Below, in pieces: positions 49,882 to 58,978 of a stretch of 64,000 nucleotides of DNA. The stretch spans positions 62,001 through 126,000 of the forward strand of contig NZ_SRHZ01000089.1 of the NCBI RefSeq assembly GCF_004684085.1, in the 5' to 3' direction. How positions within the stretch are numbered: the first letter of the stretch is position 1; the number at the start of each line of letters is the position of its first letter. Both the position numbers and the translations under genes were made by a program. Origin of the DNA: Stenotrophomonas maltophilia. Lineage in GTDB: Bacteria; Pseudomonadota; Gammaproteobacteria; Xanthomonadales; Xanthomonadaceae. The notes beneath the pieces were generated by a model. The model worked only from the letters and a program-made list of their open reading frames with translations, was not told the origin of the DNA and searched no databases.

Positions 49882-51135
49882 ATGTCGATCCTGACACCTC
49901 GGTCGCTGCGCGCGACCGGGCTGGTCGTCGCTGTGTTGCTGGGCCTGGCCCCGGCACTGCAGGCGTCGGCACAAGCCGCCCCTTCCTACGACAGCCTGCT
50001 TGAACGCCTGGACCAGCTGCCCGGCACCCGTGTGGGTGCGGCGCTGGCCGAGGCCGCCGATGCGCGCGCCGACCAGGCCCGTGCGTTGCCCAATCCTTCC
50101 CTCTCCTGGTCCGCCGAAAACGCCTGGGGCACCGGCTCCTATGGCGGCATGGGCAAGGCCGATACCGTGCTCACCCTGTCCCAGCCGCTGGAGGTCTGGG
50201 GCCAGCGTGGCGCGCGCGTCCGTGCGGCCCGCGCCGAGGCACAGGCCGCCAACCTGCGTGGCTCGCAGAGTCGCAGCGACGTGGCCAGCCAGCTGGCGGT
50301 GGTCTACGCACAGGCGGAAAGTGCATTGCGCCGCTACAGCCTGGCCGAAGAGGCACTGACCCTCACCCGCGATGACGCCAACGCGGTCAACGCAATGGTC
50401 AAGCAGGGCCGCCAACCGCAACTGCGTGCGGTACAGGCGCAGAGCGAAGTGGCCAATGCCAGTGCTTCGCTGGATGAGGCGCAGGCCTTCCGCGATGCCG
50501 CGCTGGCCCGCCTGGCCGGTGCCGCGCTGCTGGATGTGCCGGTGCAGTCGATCGACAACAGCCTGCTCGACCGGGCGCCGCCGCTGCCGCGCGGTGCCAC
50601 CGACGTGGCACTGGCAGTGCGCATTGCCGAAGCCGAAGCCGATGCGGCGGGCAAGCTGGTCGACGTGGCGCGCAAGCGCGCCCTGCCCGACCTCAGTGTC
50701 ACCGCCGCGCAGACCCGCTTCCGCGAAGGCGGCGAGCGTGCCTACAACCTCGGGGTCAGCCTCAGCATCCCGCTGTTCGACCGCAACCGCGGTGGCATCC
50801 GCGCCGCCAATGCCGACCAGCGCGCGGCCGAGGCACGCCTGGACCAGCAGCGCCGCGACAGCGAGGCCGCACGCCTCTCCGCCGTGGCCGGACTGAAGGC
50901 GGCCGGCAGCCGTACCCGCGCCGCCGATGAAAGCGTGGTCGCCGCCGAAGAGGCATATCGCCTGGCCCGCGTCGGCTTCGATGCCGGACGCATCTCGCAG
51001 CTGGAACTGCGCAGCACGCGCAGCGCCCTCATCGCCGCCCGCGGCACCGCCGTGGACGCGCGCCTGTCGCGCGTCGGCGCGGAAATCGATCTTGCCCGCC
51101 TTGAAGGGCGCGCACCTTTTGTGGAGGCCAAATGA
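49882..51135 (+). CDS. outer-membrane factor of heavy-metal RND efflux (CzcC-like, TolC family)
   Basis: 417 residues with a signal peptide (VVAVLLGLAPALQASAQAA) and the TolC-family helical repeats. GTRVGAALAEAADARADQARALPNPSLSWSAENAW is split over the first repeat, and a second repeat has ALAVRIAEAEADAA and LGVSLSIPLFDRN. It forms the outer-membrane channel of a tripartite pump for Co/Zn/Cd-type ions. The stop overlaps the next start as ATGA. Confidence 0.85.
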   Translation: MSILTPRSLRATGLVVAVLLGLAPALQASAQAAPSYDSLLERLDQLPGTRVGAALAEAADARADQARALPNPSLSWSAENAWGTGSYGGMGKADTVLTLSQPLEVWGQRGARVRAARAEAQAANLRGSQSRSDVASQLAVVYAQAESALRRYSLAEEALTLTRDDANAVNAMVKQGRQPQLRAVQAQSEVANASASLDEAQAFRDAALARLAGAALLDVPVQSIDNSLLDRAPPLPRGATDVALAVRIAEAEADAAGKLVDVARKRALPDLSVTAAQTRFREGGERAYNLGVSLSIPLFDRNRGGIRAANADQRAAEARLDQQRRDSEAARLSAVAGLKAAGSRTRAADESVVAAEEAYRLARVGFDAGRISQLELRSTRSALIAARGTAVDARLSRVGAEIDLARLEGRAPFVEAK

Positions 51136-52337
51136 CTCTCTCCCGTACTTTCCCGCTGATCGGCGGCGTGCTGCTGACCGTCCTGCTGGCCGGTTGTGCC
51201 GGTAACGCGCAGACACCCGCAAATGAAGACCCCGCTGCGGCCAAGGCGGGCACCGACGATGGCCATGGCCATGCGACCGACAGCAAGGAAGCCAAGGCGG
51301 AAGCCGCCAAGGCCCCCGCTGACGCCGACGAAGGCGTGGTTGCGCTGACCACGGAACAAATCAAGGCATCCGGTATCGAAGTGGTCGCGATCGGTCGCGG
51401 TGGCGGTGGCTCGACCCGGCTGTCCGGCAGGGTCGAGCCCACCGTGGGCGCGCGCGCCTCGGTGGCCTCCACCGTGACCGGCCGCGTCGAACGCGTGCTG
51501 GTCGCGCCAGGCACCGCGGTGAAACAGAACCAGGCACTGGCCATCGTGGTCAGTGGCGAGGCCGCGGTGTTCCGCGCCAATGCGCTGGCCGCATCGGCCG
51601 AAGCCGAAGCCGCGCGCCTGGCCTATGGCCGCGACAAGGCGCTGGTCGACCAGGGCGTGGTCGCCCGCCAGGAAATGGAAACCTCGCGCGCCCGTTCGCT
51701 GGCGGCACAGGCCCAGGCCGCCGCCGCACAGGCTCAGGCCGCCGCCAACGGTTCGCCGGACAGCAGCGGCCGCGTGCGCATCACCAGCCCGGTGGCCGGC
51801 ATCGTCGGCAACGTGCAGGTCACCCCGGGTGGCGTGGTCGCCGCCGGCAGTGTGGTGGCCGACGTCGCCGACCCGACGATGAACGAGCTGGTGTTCACCG
51901 CACCGCCGGCGCTGGCCGCGCAGGTCACGCCGGGCATGAAGCTGGAGGTGAGCGTGCCGGGGGGCAGCTTCACCGCCACCGTCACCGGTTCGGCCGCCGA
52001 TGTCCGCCAGCAGGGTGGCGTCGCGGTGATCCGTGCCACGCCGGTGGATGCTTCGCTGCCGCCGGCCGGTTCGCCGGTATCGGCCGTGGTCGTCACTGAA
52101 GGCCAGGACGGCTCGCTCAGCGTGCCGGCCGATGCGGTGCAGAACGTCGATGGCAGCAGTGCGGTGTTCGTGGCTGTAGAAGGCGGCTTCAAGGTGCAGC
52201 CGGTGCTGGCTGGCCGTCGCGCCGGTGACCGCATCGAGATCCTCGGTGGCCTGACCGGCAGCGAGCGCATCGTTGGCAGCAATGCCTTCCTGCTCAAGGC
52301 CGAACTGGCCAAGGGCGAAGCCGAGCACGGCCACTGA
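51132..52337 (+). CDS. periplasmic adaptor of heavy-metal RND efflux (CzcB-like)
   Basis: 401 residues. A lipoprotein signal (GVLLTVLLAGCAGN, Cys at ~18) and a His/Asp-rich N-terminal stretch (DDGHGHATDSKEA) precede a lipoyl/hairpin adaptor core. The core has TVTGRVERVLVAPGTAVKQNQ, a coiled region (AEAEAARLAYGRDKALVDQG) and VPADAVQNVDGSSAVFV. It connects the RND pump to the outer-membrane factor. The His-rich segment suggests it may hold metal ions in the periplasm. Confidence 0.85.
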   Translation: MTLSRTFPLIGGVLLTVLLAGCAGNAQTPANEDPAAAKAGTDDGHGHATDSKEAKAEAAKAPADADEGVVALTTEQIKASGIEVVAIGRGGGGSTRLSGRVEPTVGARASVASTVTGRVERVLVAPGTAVKQNQALAIVVSGEAAVFRANALAASAEAEAARLAYGRDKALVDQGVVARQEMETSRARSLAAQAQAAAAQAQAAANGSPDSSGRVRITSPVAGIVGNVQVTPGGVVAAGSVVADVADPTMNELVFTAPPALAAQVTPGMKLEVSVPGGSFTATVTGSAADVRQQGGVAVIRATPVDASLPPAGSPVSAVVVTEGQDGSLSVPADAVQNVDGSSAVFVAVEGGFKVQPVLAGRRAGDRIEILGGLTGSERIVGSNAFLLKAELAKGEAEHGH

Positions 52338-52347
52338 GGAGGCGACC

Positions 52348-55300
52348 ATGTTCAAACTGATCATTGAAACAGCGGTACGTCACCGCTGGCTGGTGGTGTT
52401 CATGGCCGCGCTGATCGCCGCCGTGGGCCTGTTCCAGCTGGGCAAGCTGCCGATCGACGCGGTGCCGGACATCACCAACCGCCAGGTGCAGATCAACACG
52501 GTGGCACCTGCGCTGACACCGGAGCAGATCGAGCGGCAGGTGACCTATCCGCTGGAAACCGCGCTGGCCGGCATTCCCGGCCTGACCACCACGCGTTCGC
52601 TGTCGCGCAATGGCTTCTCGCAGGTCACCGCGATCTTCACCGATGCCACCGACATCTACTTCGCCCGCCAGCAGGTGGCCGAGCGCATGCGCGAAGCCTC
52701 CGAAGACCTGCCCGATGGTGCGTCGCCGATGCTGTCGCCGGTCACCACCGGTCTCGGCGAAGTGCTGATGTGGACGGTGGACTTCACCGCGTTCGATCCG
52801 GCCAAGCTGGCCAAGCCCGGTGAAGCCGGCTGGCAGGCCGGCGAGGTCTACCGCACGCCGGAAGGCAACCTGCTGCGTACACCCGAAGAGCGTGCGACCT
52901 ACCTGCGCACCGTGCAGGACTGGATCATCGCGCCGCAGATGCGTTCCAGCCCGGGGCTGGCCGGCGTCGATACGGTCGGCGGCTACGTCAAGGAATACGG
53001 CGTGCATCCGGACAGCGCCAAGCTGGCCGCGCATGGCCTCGGCCTGGCCGACCTGGTCACCGCCCTTCAACGTTCCAACGTGCAGGCCGGTGCCGGTTTC
53101 GTACAGCGTGCCGGCGAGGGCCTGGTGGTACGTGCTGACGGCCTGGCGCTGACCACCGACGACCTGGTGCAGGCCCCGGTAGCAACCCGCAATGGCGTGG
53201 TGGTGCGCGTGGCTGATGTGGCCGACGTCGACCTGAGCCGCGCGCCGCGCCTGGGTGCGGCCAGCCGCAACGGCCACGAAGCCGTGCTGGGTACCGCGCT
53301 GATGATTGCCGGTGGCAACAGCCGCACCGTGGCCCAGGCCGCGGCCGCGCGCCTGGAACAGGTCAACAAGTCGCTGCCGGCCGACATCGTGGCGGCACCG
53401 GTGCTGGACCGCAGCGTGCTGGTCAATTCCACCATCAAGACCGTGGCCAAGAACCTCACCGAGGGCGCGCTGCTGGTGGTGGTGGTGCTGTTCCTGCTGC
53501 TGGGCAACCTGCGTGCGGCGACGATCACCGCGCTGGTGATTCCGCTGTCGTTCCTGTTCGCAGTGATCGGCATGAACCGCTTCGGCATCAGCGGCAACCT
53601 GATGAGCCTGGGTGCGCTGGACTTCGGCATCCTGGTGGACGGCGCGGTGATCGTGATCGAATCGACGCTGCTGATGCTGGGCCAGCGCCGCGCCGAACTG
53701 GGCCGTGCGCTGACCGCGATGGAACGCCTGCGCGTGGCCGCCGATTCGGCAATGAAGATGGCACGTCCGGCGGCGTTCGGACAGCTGATCATCCTGCTGG
53801 TGTTCGCGCCGATCCTCACCCTGGAAGGTGTGGAGGGCAAGACGTTCCACCCGATGGCAGCGACCTTCATGCTGGCCCTGGTCGGTGCCTTCATCTTCTC
53901 CTTCACCTTCGTGCCGGCGATGGCCGCGCTGCTGGTGCGCGAGCCCAAGGTGAAGGACGGCGATGCGCATGCGGACGATGGCGAGCACGAAACCAAACTG
54001 ATCCGCGTGCTGCGTGCACGCATCGAACCGGTGGTGCGCAAGGCCGTAGCACATCCGCGCACGGTGCTGGCCGGTGCGGTGATGATGGTGGTGGTGGGCA
54101 TCGGCTCGTTCACGCTGCTGGGCCGCGAGTTCATGCCGACGCTGGACGAAGGCAACGTGGCGATGCAGGCCCTGCGCGTGCCGTCGACATCGCTGGAGCA
54201 GTCGCTGGCGATGCAGCTGGCACTGGAAAAGGCCATTGCCAAGCAGCCGGAAGTGGAGACGGTGTTCTCGCGTACTGGTACCGCGGAGGCGGCGATCGAC
54301 CCGATGCCGACCAACATCTCCGACAGCGTGATCGTGCTGAAGCCGCGTAAGGACTGGCCCGATCCGAAGCTTGGCAAGGACGCACTGGTGGCGCGCTTCG
54401 AGAAACTGGCCGGACAGCAGCTGGGCAACAGCTTCGAGTTCAGCCAGCCCATCGAACTGCGCTTCAACGAGCTGATTTCCGGCGTGCGCACCGACCTGGC
54501 GGTGATGATCTACGGTGATGACTTCAGCCAGCTGCAGAAGGTGGCCGATCAGGTAGCGCTGAAGCTGCGTGCGGTGAACGGCGCGGCCGACGTGCGGGTG
54601 GAGCAGATCTCCGGCCTGCCCACGCTCAACGTGGCGATCGACCACGTGGCAGCGGCGCAGTACGGCCTGACTGCTGCGGATGTGAGTGATGCACTGTCCA
54701 CCGGCATTGGTGGCACGGCGGCCGGCAAGATCTTCGAAGGCGACCGCCGCTTCAACGTGGTGGTGCGCCTGGACGATGCCTCGCGCAACGATCCGGACCA
54801 GCTGGCCTCGCTGCCGATCGCCACGCCCTCGGGGTTGGTGATTCCGTTGTCGTCGGTGGCCCGCATCACGGTCAGCGAAGGGCCAAACCAGATCAGCCGC
54901 AACAACGGCAGCCGCCGCGTGGTGGTGCAGGCCAACGTGCGCGGCCGCGACCTGGGCGGCTTCGTCGGCGAGGCGCAGGCGGCGGTGGCCGACGTGGCGC
55001 TGCCACCGGGTGCCTACCTGACCTGGGGCGGTCAGTTCGAGAACCTGCAGCGCGCGGAGAAGCGACTGGCAACGGTGGTGCCGGTGGTGTTCCTGCTGAT
55101 CGGCAGCCTGCTGTTCATGGCCCTGCGCAGCGGCAAGGAAGCCATTCTGGTGTTCAGCTGCGTACCGTTGGCGCTGGTCGGCGGCATCCTCGCACTGCTG
55201 CTGCGCGGCATGCCGTTCTCGGTATCGGCGGCGGTCGGCTTCATCGCCGTTTCCGGCGTGGCCACGTTGAACGGCCTGGTGCTGATGCAGGCGATCCGCG

Positions 55301-55557
55301 AACGCCTGGATGCCGGTGACGTGCCGATGATGGCGGCGATCAACGGTGCTTCCAGCCGCATCCGCGCGGTGCTGACCACGGCGCTGGTGGCGATCGTCGG
55401 TTTCATTCCGATGGCGATTGCCAGCGGTTCCGGTGCGGAAGTGCAGAAGCCGCTGGCGACGGTGGTGATCGGTGGCCTGATCACCGCCACCGTGCTGACC
55501 CTGCTGGTGCTGCCGACCTTTGCAGCGCGGGTGGCCAAGCCGCGGGTGGTGGGCTGA
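52348..55557 (+). CDS. czcA: heavy-metal efflux RND transporter (CzcA family)
   Basis: 1069 residues of the HME-RND family. One N-terminal helix (HRWLVVFMAALIAAVGLFQLG) and periplasmic porter domains (VTYPLETALAGIPG) precede two groups of six helices. Helix 4 carries ALDFGILVDGAVIVIES, with the three acidic residues (~425, 431, 438) of the proton-relay/metal site, ending in Glu-Ser rather than the common Glu-Asn. It exports divalent cations from the periplasm or cytoplasm using proton flow. The start at ATG 52348 has GAGGAGG nearby. Metal specificity (Zn, Co, Cd or Cu) is not certain. Confidence 0.88.
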   Translation: MFKLIIETAVRHRWLVVFMAALIAAVGLFQLGKLPIDAVPDITNRQVQINTVAPALTPEQIERQVTYPLETALAGIPGLTTTRSLSRNGFSQVTAIFTDATDIYFARQQVAERMREASEDLPDGASPMLSPVTTGLGEVLMWTVDFTAFDPAKLAKPGEAGWQAGEVYRTPEGNLLRTPEERATYLRTVQDWIIAPQMRSSPGLAGVDTVGGYVKEYGVHPDSAKLAAHGLGLADLVTALQRSNVQAGAGFVQRAGEGLVVRADGLALTTDDLVQAPVATRNGVVVRVADVADVDLSRAPRLGAASRNGHEAVLGTALMIAGGNSRTVAQAAAARLEQVNKSLPADIVAAPVLDRSVLVNSTIKTVAKNLTEGALLVVVVLFLLLGNLRAATITALVIPLSFLFAVIGMNRFGISGNLMSLGALDFGILVDGAVIVIESTLLMLGQRRAELGRALTAMERLRVAADSAMKMARPAAFGQLIILLVFAPILTLEGVEGKTFHPMAATFMLALVGAFIFSFTFVPAMAALLVREPKVKDGDAHADDGEHETKLIRVLRARIEPVVRKAVAHPRTVLAGAVMMVVVGIGSFTLLGREFMPTLDEGNVAMQALRVPSTSLEQSLAMQLALEKAIAKQPEVETVFSRTGTAEAAIDPMPTNISDSVIVLKPRKDWPDPKLGKDALVARFEKLAGQQLGNSFEFSQPIELRFNELISGVRTDLAVMIYGDDFSQLQKVADQVALKLRAVNGAADVRVEQISGLPTLNVAIDHVAAAQYGLTAADVSDALSTGIGGTAAGKIFEGDRRFNVVVRLDDASRNDPDQLASLPIATPSGLVIPLSSVARITVSEGPNQISRNNGSRRVVVQANVRGRDLGGFVGEAQAAVADVALPPGAYLTWGGQFENLQRAEKRLATVVPVVFLLIGSLLFMALRSGKEAILVFSCVPLALVGGILALLLRGMPFSVSAAVGFIAVSGVATLNGLVLMQAIRERLDAGDVPMMAAINGASSRIRAVLTTALVAIVGFIPMAIASGSGAEVQKPLATVVIGGLITATVLTLLVLPTFAARVAKPRVVG

Positions 55558-55562
55558 GGTTG

Positions 55563-55676
55563 GGGGTCGGAGCCCTTTCCACAGGAAAGGGATCCGACCC
55601 CGTGACCGGGTCGGATCCCCGCCCATCGGGCGGGGCTCTGACCCGATCCAGGTTGCCGGCCAGCGGCCGGCACTAC
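55563..55676. repeat. two GGGGTC-family palindromes and a GTAGTGCCGGCC palindrome
   Basis: 55563-55601 (GGGGTCGGAGCCCTTTCC...GGAAAGGGATCCGACCCC), 55608-55644 (GGGTCGGATCCCCGCCC...GGGCGGGGCTCTGACCC) and 55654-55676 (TGCCGGCCAGCGGCCGGCACTAC). They lie in the convergent gap of czcA and the DUF885 gene and could serve as a two-way terminator. Confidence 0.78.
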
Positions 55677-55686
55677 CCTGGTGTGG

Positions 55687-57459
55687 TCAGGCCTTCTTGC
55701 GCTCGGCGATGTAGGCCTGGATCCGCTGTTCCAGCACCGGCAGCGGCACCGAGCCCTGCTTGAGCAGGGTGTCGTGGAAACCCTTGATGTCGAACGTGTC
55801 GCCCAGTTCCTTCTCGGCCTGCGCACGCAGGCGCACGATGGCGATCTCGCCCAGCTTGTAGCTCAGCGCCTGGCCCGGCCAGGAAATGTAGCGATCCACT
55901 TCGGTGGTCACTTCATGCTCGCTCAGCGCGGTGTGGTCACGCAGGTAGGCCAACGCCTGCTCGCGGGTCCAGCCCTTGCTGTGCACGCCGGTGTCGATCA
56001 CCAGGCGCGTCGCGCGCCACATCTCGTAGGTCAGGCGACCGAAATCCTCGTACGGGGTTTCGTAGATGCCCATCTCCACGCCCAGCTTCTCGCAGTACAG
56101 CGCCCAGCCTTCGCCATAGGCGGAGATGTAGGCGTTGCGGCGGAACTCGGGCAGGTTCTTCTGCTCGGCGGCGATCGCGCCCTGCAGCGCGTGGCCCGGA
56201 TCGGATTCATGCAGGGTCAGCGCCGGCAGGTTGTACAGCGGGCGCGACGGCAGGTTGTAGGTGTTGAGCCAGTAAGTGCCCATGCCACCGCGGCCGGCGG
56301 TCCAGAACGGCGCGATATCCGGCGGCACCGGCACGATGGTGAAGCGTGCACGCGGCAGCGTCATGTACTTGCCAAGCTGGCCGTCTGCGCGCTTGGAGAT
56401 CCACGCGGCACGCGACAGCAGCTCTTCCGGCGTCTTGGCATAGAACTGCGGATCGGTACGCAGGAAGGTCAGGAACTCGGCGAAGCTGCCCTTGAACTTC
56501 ACCTGCTTGATGATGTCGTTCATTTCCTTCTGGATGCGTGCGACTTCATCCAGGCCGATGCGATGGATCTCGTCCGGCGACAGGTCCAGCGTGGTGTATT
56601 CGTGGATCTGCTGCTTGTAGTACGCCTTGCCGTCCGGCATCGCTTCGGCGGCCAGGGTGGTACGCGCCTGCGGCACGTACTCGTTGACGAAGAAGGTACG
56701 CAGCTGCTGGAACGCCGGCACCACCTTGCCGCTGATCGCTTCACGCGCCTGCGCCTGCAGCCTGGCCTGCTCGGTGGCCGGAATGCTGTTGGGCAGCTTC
56801 TTGAACGGCGCGTACAGCGGCGATTCGGTCGGATCCTTCAGCTCGGCGACGGTGGCGATGGAGACCTCGCGACCATCGAGCACGGCACGCGGTACGCTGA
56901 AGCCGCGCTTCAGGCCGGCGCGCATGTTTTCGGTCTGCTGGCCGAAGTAGCGCGGCACATCGTTCAGCCGTGCGATGTAGTTCTGGTAGTCCTGCGTGGT
57001 CTTCATCTCGCGCCGGGCCATGAAGGACAGGTTGGACCAGAACGAGGAGTCGGCATTGAACGGCATCTCGTAGCCGCGCAGGCGCACCTCTTCGGCGAGG
57101 TTGAACACCTGGTCGTGGTAGATCGCATAGTTGACCTGGTTGTCAGGCGACAGGGTCTTCGGGTCGATCTTCTTCAGCGCGGTCAGGGTCTCGTCCCACA
57201 CCTTCAGGCGTGCCTGCTGCGCGGCCGGGCCGACGTCGGGCATGCGGGTGGCGTTGGCCGGAGCGTCTTCGTCCTCGCTGGCCTCACCGCCGCCTTGCTG
57301 GCGCCACTTCCATTCCTTCTCGTACAGCGCGCGGAAGGCAGCGTCGGCGGGCGATTCGGTGGCCACGCTGGCCGGTGCGGCGGTGGCGGGCGGCGCGGCC
57401 AGGGCCACGGCAGGGGCGGACAGGGCGATCAGCAGGGCAACAGCAAGACGGGTTTTCAC
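55687..57459 (-). CDS. DUF885 family secreted metallopeptidase-like protein
   Basis: 590 residues with a signal peptide (LAVALLIALSAPAVALA) and the DUF885 signature HESDPGHALQ, a gluzincin-like His-Glu-x-x-x-x-His motif. It also has YISAYGEGWALYCEKLG and TDTGVHSKGWTREQA-like DTGVHSKGW further on. Related proteins are annotated as X-Pro or carboxypeptidase-like enzymes, but the family is mostly untested. No ATG gives the signal peptide. A GTG at 57457-57459 is chosen over one at 57463-57465. It is expected in the periplasm or as a secreted lipoprotein-like enzyme. Confidence 0.82.
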   Translation of the reverse strand: MKTRLAVALLIALSAPAVALAAPPATAAPASVATESPADAAFRALYEKEWKWRQQGGGEASEDEDAPANATRMPDVGPAAQQARLKVWDETLTALKKIDPKTLSPDNQVNYAIYHDQVFNLAEEVRLRGYEMPFNADSSFWSNLSFMARREMKTTQDYQNYIARLNDVPRYFGQQTENMRAGLKRGFSVPRAVLDGREVSIATVAELKDPTESPLYAPFKKLPNSIPATEQARLQAQAREAISGKVVPAFQQLRTFFVNEYVPQARTTLAAEAMPDGKAYYKQQIHEYTTLDLSPDEIHRIGLDEVARIQKEMNDIIKQVKFKGSFAEFLTFLRTDPQFYAKTPEELLSRAAWISKRADGQLGKYMTLPRARFTIVPVPPDIAPFWTAGRGGMGTYWLNTYNLPSRPLYNLPALTLHESDPGHALQGAIAAEQKNLPEFRRNAYISAYGEGWALYCEKLGVEMGIYETPYEDFGRLTYEMWRATRLVIDTGVHSKGWTREQALAYLRDHTALSEHEVTTEVDRYISWPGQALSYKLGEIAIVRLRAQAEKELGDTFDIKGFHDTLLKQGSVPLPVLEQRIQAYIAERKKA

Positions 57460-57596
57460 GAGCACAGGTTCCCGGGAAGGCAGACCCCGATCATGGCACC
57501 GCTCACCGTCCGTGGCATGGGACGAAGGTCCTGCCTGCTACGCAGGCAGGACCGGGAACCGGCCGCAGGCCGGGGCCCCAGCGCCGAAGGCGCGCG

Positions 57597-57794
57597 GTAG
57601 CGCGGGGCCATGCCCCGCGAGCGCGCAGCGCGGCCGACGTTGGCGGCCATCCCACAACCGCCGGGCATGGCCCGGCGCTACCGATGCACGGCAGCACAGG
57701 CAGGACCGGGAACCGGCCGCCGAACACGCAGTAGATCCACGCCATGCGTGGATGCGCCGGGCCCGGATCCACCTGTGCCGACCAAGGTCGACAC
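57597..57794. repeat. SMAG palindromes in a 354-base gene-free gap
   Basis: 57597-57681 is an inverted pair: GTAGCGCGGGGCCATGCCCCGCG, a spacer, then GCCGGGCATGGCCCGGCGCTAC. A GTAGATCCACGCC unit follows at 57731-57754 and a GTGCCGACC/GGTCGACAC element near 57776-57794. Another inverted repeat (GTCCTGCCTGC/GCAGGCAGGAC) lies at ~57530-57552. The whole gap 57460-57819 appears to be repeat material; no gene seen. Confidence 0.75.
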
Positions 57795-57819
57795 CTACCG
57801 GATGGGGGCCCCGGAGGCC

Positions 57820-58170
57820 TCAGTGGCTGGCCCTGTCCCGCTTCCAGCCCCGATGCTTGATATCCAGCTGCAGGCTGTACAGCGCGGTGAATGCCGGGAA
57901 CAGGTTCTGCAGCACGCCCACCGAGTCCTGCTTGGCCGAGAACAGGAAGTAGCTCAGCGTCATCAGGCTGCCGACCACGCTCATGTACCAGAACAGGCGC
58001 GGGATGACCGGTTTGCCGGCGCGCTTGGAGGCGACGAACTGGACCAGCCAACGCCCGCCGAACATCAGCGCACCGGTATAGCCGATCAGCTTCCAGCCGG
58101 TCACGTGCAGGCCGGTCCAGTACAGCCAGGTCAGCGGCTGGTCGAGCCAGTGCAGTGCAAGTGCCATCAT
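57820..58170 (-). CDS. small membrane protein, lipid-A-biosynthesis N-terminal (LAB_N) domain
   Basis: 116 residues with three hydrophobic helices. GYTGALMFGGRWLVQFVASKRAGKPVIPRLFWYMS is spread over residues ~28-63 and the SLMTLSYFLFSAKQDSVGVLQN region follows. This matches the LAB_N family found fused or next to glycosyltransferases and ArnT-like lipid A modifiers. The ATG at 58168-58170 overlaps the upstream gene by 4 bases (ATGA), so it is translated with that glycosyltransferase. It likely acts on a lipid-linked sugar at the inner membrane. Confidence 0.78.
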   Translation of the reverse strand: MMALALHWLDQPLTWLYWTGLHVTGWKLIGYTGALMFGGRWLVQFVASKRAGKPVIPRLFWYMSVVGSLMTLSYFLFSAKQDSVGVLQNLFPAFTALYSLQLDIKHRGWKRDRASH

Positions 58171-58889
58171 CGCTCTTCCACCGCAGTGCGTTTGCTGCGT
58201 GTGATCAGCCAGGCGACGCCGCGCAGATCGCGGATGCCGACCAGCGCACGGCCCAGGTTGTTGTACTTGGACACGCCGGCGGTACGGTGGCGGTGGTTGA
58301 CCGGCACGCTGGTGGTCTTCCAGCCGGCACGCTGCATCAGCGCCGGCAGGTAGCGGTGCATGTGATCGAAATACGGCAGGTCGAGGAAGGCACTGCGCTC
58401 GAACAGTTTGATGCCGCAGCCGGTATCGGGCGTATCGTCGCGCAGCATGCGTGCACGGATGGCATTGGCCCACTTGCTGGCCCAGCGCTTGCTGCCGCTG
58501 TCCTGGCGGTTGACACGCCAGCCGGCGAACAGCTTTACCTGCGCCTCGGCCGCATCACGTGCGGCCAGCAGCCTGGGAATATCAGCAGGATCGTTCTGCC
58601 CGTCGCCGTCCAGAGTCGCGATCCATGGCGCACGTGCGTGCTTGACGCCGGTGCGCACCGCCGTGCTTTGCCCGCTCTGGTCCACGTGATGCAGCACCCG
58701 CAATTCCGGCGTGGTCGCCTTCAGCCCCTGCAGCACCGCCAGGGTGTCATCGCGCGAGTGGTCGTCGATATAGACGATCTCGAACGGCAGCCGTCCGCGC
58801 AGTGCAGCGGTGATTTCAGCGACCAGCGGCGCAACGTTGTCGCGCTCGTTGAACACCGGGACGACAACGGAAAGCTCGGGTTGGCTCAT
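58167..58889 (-). CDS. family 2 glycosyltransferase (dolichyl-phosphate mannosyltransferase-like)
   Basis: 240 residues with VVVPVFNERDNVAPLV, YIDDHSRDDTL and TLDGDGQNDPADIP (metal-binding DxD), then GCGIKLFERSAF. It closely follows the undecaprenyl-phosphate/dolichol-phosphate GT2 pattern. It has no C-terminal membrane helices, and the partner LAB_N protein supplies them. The likely product is a polyprenyl-phosphate sugar used to modify lipid A or another envelope glycan. The ATG is at 58887-58889. Confidence 0.85.
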   Translation of the reverse strand: MSQPELSVVVPVFNERDNVAPLVAEITAALRGRLPFEIVYIDDHSRDDTLAVLQGLKATTPELRVLHHVDQSGQSTAVRTGVKHARAPWIATLDGDGQNDPADIPRLLAARDAAEAQVKLFAGWRVNRQDSGSKRWASKWANAIRARMLRDDTPDTGCGIKLFERSAFLDLPYFDHMHRYLPALMQRAGWKTTSVPVNHRHRTAGVSKYNNLGRALVGIRDLRGVAWLITRSKRTAVEER

Positions 58890-58978
58890 GGGGGACTCGG
58901 CCAAGTGGGGACAAAGACCGCGCATTCTCCGAAACCGAGGTTATCCGAAGATGAACCCACCGATGTGAGGATCCATCC

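Noticed and set aside
52294-55626. 1110-codon minus-strand frame opposite czcA
   Set aside because: Composition is a run of His, Gln, Arg and Ala typical of a shadow frame; the RND protein on the other strand is complete.
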